NCBI GenBank assembly: GCA_028876065.1
Contig: JAGWTI010000010.1
Location: forward strand, 1 to 58,759
Origin: Nitrospirota bacterium
Lineage (GTDB): Bacteria; Nitrospirota; Nitrospiria; Nitrospirales; Nitrospiraceae
Reading direction: 5' to 3'
DNA: 58,759 bases
Shown: in pieces, positions 57,192 through 58,759 of the stretch
Position numbering within the stretch: position 1 is the first letter of the stretch
Layout: each line of letters opens with the position of its first letter
Notes under the pieces: model-generated
Told to the model about the DNA's origin: nothing
The model's database searches: none
The model's input: only the letters and a program-made list of their open reading frames with translations
Position numbers and translations under genes: made by a program

Positions 57192-58310
57192 ATGGAGAAT
57201 AGCGCCGACCGGAACGTGCCGGTCTTGCCACGGGACGACGACACGATGCGCGATGCAGTCTCTGTCCGAAGCCTCACGATCGGCTTGGGCTCGCTGGTCT
57301 GCCTGTTCCTGCTCGGGCTCGTCTGGGCGGCAGGGCTCCGGGCCGCCGACAACGGCGTTCTCGGCTCGAAACCCAAGCCGATGACGGTCCCGGAAGTCGT
57401 GGCGATGGTGCGGCCGTCGGTCGTCACCGTCATGAGCCGGGGCGTGCCGCCCAGCTCGGTGCAACATCCCTCCCCGCCCGGCTCCGGGTCCGGTCTCATC
57501 GTGGACGAGGCCGGGTTTATCCTGACGAACAACCATCTCGTGGAGGGGGTCAGGAGCGTCGTGGTCGGCCTGTCCAACGGACGCATGACGCCCGGCCGCG
57601 TCGTCGGGCGCGATTTTCTCCTGGATCTGGCGGTGATCAAAATCAACGCCAAAGATCTGGTCGCGGCCAAGCTGGGTCGCGCCGCCGAACTCCAGATCGG
57701 CGAAACGGTGGTGGCGATCGGCAATCCCTTCGCCCTGAAAGGCGGCTCGACGGTGACGGTGGGGGTGGTCAGCGCGCTGGACCGGTCGATCCTCGCGCCC
57801 AACGGCGAAACGCTCTACGATCTGATTCAGACCGATGCGGCCATCAATCCCGGCAACAGCGGCGGGCCGCTCGTGGATCTGTCGGGGCAAGTGGTGGGCA
57901 TCAATGCCGTCGTGGCGACGGCGGCTCAAGCCATCAGCTACGCCCTCTCGATCAATTCGGCCTATCCCCATATCCAATCCATGCTGGTCCGCGGAGCCGT
58001 CATGCGGCCGGACCTGGGATTCGTGCCGGTCACCGTGACCCCCAGCATCGTGGCCAGTTTCAACCTGGAGGTGGATCGGGGGGTGTTGGCCGTTCAGGTC
58101 GAAGCGTCCAAACCGGCGGCCGAGGCCGGCTTGTCGTTCGGCGATGTCATCACCGCCCTCGACAATGTGCCGCTCTACAACATCAGCGATTTCTGGCACG
58201 CCTATCTCCGGTCCGGCGGTGACGCCCCGGCGCAGTTGACGGTCTACGGCAAGAACGGCCAGTTCACCGCCCCCCTGCCTCGCATGCCTTTGGCGACCGT
58301 TCCGCGGTAA
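57192..58310 (+). CDS. HtrA/DegP-like serine protease with PDZ domain
   Basis: The 372-aa protein has an N-terminal signal anchor (about 27-51), a trypsin-fold domain with the triad His 115 (LTNNHLVEG), Asp 145 (LLDLAVIKI) and Ser 223 (NPGNSGGPL), and one PDZ domain (about 275-365: GVLAVQVEASKPAAEAGLSFGDVITAL). It is a periplasmic protein-quality protease. No good ribosome site precedes the ATG at 57192; another ATG lies at 57246. It follows the sigma factor gene and its hairpin by about 90 bp. Some control by the preceding sigma factor is possible but not shown. Confidence 0.9.
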   Translation: MENSADRNVPVLPRDDDTMRDAVSVRSLTIGLGSLVCLFLLGLVWAAGLRAADNGVLGSKPKPMTVPEVVAMVRPSVVTVMSRGVPPSSVQHPSPPGSGSGLIVDEAGFILTNNHLVEGVRSVVVGLSNGRMTPGRVVGRDFLLDLAVIKINAKDLVAAKLGRAAELQIGETVVAIGNPFALKGGSTVTVGVVSALDRSILAPNGETLYDLIQTDAAINPGNSGGPLVDLSGQVVGINAVVATAAQAISYALSINSAYPHIQSMLVRGAVMRPDLGFVPVTVTPSIVASFNLEVDRGVLAVQVEASKPAAEAGLSFGDVITALDNVPLYNISDFWHAYLRSGGDAPAQLTVYGKNGQFTAPLPRMPLATVPR

Positions 58311-58337
58311 CGCCCCGTTCGCGCTGCACGCTCGTGG

Positions 58338-58529
58338 TTATTTAGTGGCTTGAGAAGCAGACGGTTTGAACGCGTGGTACTGCACGTTGCACGCCCGGCA
58401 CTCGAACCGATAGATCCGGAACAGGTTGGCCCAACGATCCAACGAGTCTTGTCTTGCGCGGAAACCTTCCCGATAGCCGCACACGGGGCAGCGAGCGGAC
58501 ACGAGCGACCGCATTTTTCGCAGCAGCAT
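58338..58529 (-). CDS. Small zinc-ribbon protein, 63 aa
   Basis: MLLRKMRSLVSARCPVCGYREGF then FECRACNVQYHAF shows CPVC and CRAC, a compact zinc ribbon similar to that at the N-terminus of the PilZ protein at 19319-19822. GGAGGAGG lies 9 nt before the ATG I chose; a longer reading begins at 58547. No function known. Convergent with the HtrA-like gene. Confidence 0.65.
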   Translation of the reverse strand: MLLRKMRSLVSARCPVCGYREGFRARQDSLDRWANLFRIYRFECRACNVQYHAFKPSASQATK

Positions 58530-58638
58530 CCTACGGTCCTCCTCCATTCCGATCGGGAGGGTGGTTCTCCTGACGCAGCCAAACCGTAGCAGAAATCGGC
58601 GCGTTGTCAACGAACGGAGGCCGTGGCTCGATCCCGGA

Positions 58639-58759
58639 TCATTCGGCGCGACCACGGCTCGCCCGCTTCCAGGTCTCCATCGCCAGCAGCGGCAGGAGTC
58701 CCAGGCCGATCGCCAGCACCCAGTGCTCGGGGTTGAACGGGGCGGCCTTGAAGAGGTCG
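58639..58759 (-). CDS. C-terminal fragment of a probable P-type cation ATPase
   Basis: The last 39 codons of a minus-strand gene enter from the right edge: DLFKAAPFNPEHWVLAIGLG, then LLPLLAMETWKRASRGRAE and a TGA at 58639-58641. The pattern N-P-x-x-W, a hydrophobic final span, then L-L-P-L-L-x-x-E-x-x-K-R is like the C-terminus of P-type Ca/cation ATPases. The assignment rests on this short tail only. Confidence 0.5.
   Translation of the reverse strand, partial: DLFKAAPFNPEHWVLAIGLGLLPLLAMETWKRASRGRAE

Noticed and set aside
1-58759. CRISPR array, insertion sequence, prophage or integrase
   Set aside because: No regular repeat-spacer pattern, transposase or integrase motif was found on either strand.

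Overview
The window is GC-rich, gene-dense bacterial chromosome with short gaps, many 4-bp ATGA start/stop overlaps and sigma-70-type promoters. It most resembles Nitrospira (phylum Nitrospirota). The main reasons are a periplasmic chlorite dismutase very like the Nitrospira enzyme (44488-45279), an Arg/Lys biosynthesis supercluster in the order argD-argF-argG-argH-lipoprotein-lysA-dapF-dapA-dapB (32169-41404) with a separate LL-diaminopimelate aminotransferase (13294-14469), and several small zinc-ribbon and secreted proteins. The assignment rests on recall of families and gene order, not on a database search.

Layout. 1-6011: a low-GC TIGR04255 gene cut by the left edge, an AhpD-like protein, a DJ-1/PfpI protein, an inositol monophosphatase and a methyltransferase. 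6094-13147: a plus-strand run of nine genes that looks like an electrophile/aldehyde/quinone stress operon (pirin, FrnE-like DsbA, two glyoxalase-fold proteins, SDR, DedA-rhodanese fusion, NmrA, quinone oxidoreductase, class I amidotransferase). Its promoter carries a palindrome. 13178-16161: dapL, a structured intergenic stretch, a PIN toxin-antitoxin pair and a DUF2513 gene. 16162-19309: folK-panC and a secreted caspase/SUMF1-like fusion. 19319-31504: PilZ, MazG-like, RmuC, Pal, a PEP-synthase-like/glycerate kinase/lytic transglycosylase operon, uracil-DNA glycosylase, transaldolase and small secreted or zinc-ribbon proteins. 31859-41404: a small membrane protein, then the Arg/Lys cluster. 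41576-46448: a DUF2628 protein, phosphoglycerate mutase, chlorite dismutase with a secreted neighbour, an ankyrin lipoprotein and tRNA-Arg. 46586-53162: an RRM protein, then a minus-strand run trmI-SDR-ATP-grasp-small protein-PLP decarboxylase-secreted protein-aroE-aroK. 53344-58759: NfeD protease/stomatin pair, an RpoD-like sigma factor, an HtrA-type protease, a zinc-ribbon protein and the tail of a probable P-type ATPase.

The genes combine into recognisable pathways. DapA, DapB, DapL, DapF and LysA give a DapL-type lysine route without DapC/D/E, and the last four arginine steps sit in the same cluster. AroE and AroK give shikimate steps, and FolK and PanC serve cofactor synthesis. Chlorite dismutase, the stress operon, NfeD/stomatin and HtrA point to a cell that deals with oxidants and envelope stress.

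The most unusual signals are five intergenic arrays of degenerate heptamers in strict 7-bp register, several of them folded as inverted arms; a cluster pairing an ATP-grasp ligase, a PLP decarboxylase and a small protein; six genes whose -10 box lies only 6-9 nt before the start codon, which suggests leaderless mRNAs; and a chain of hairpins at 14491-14712.
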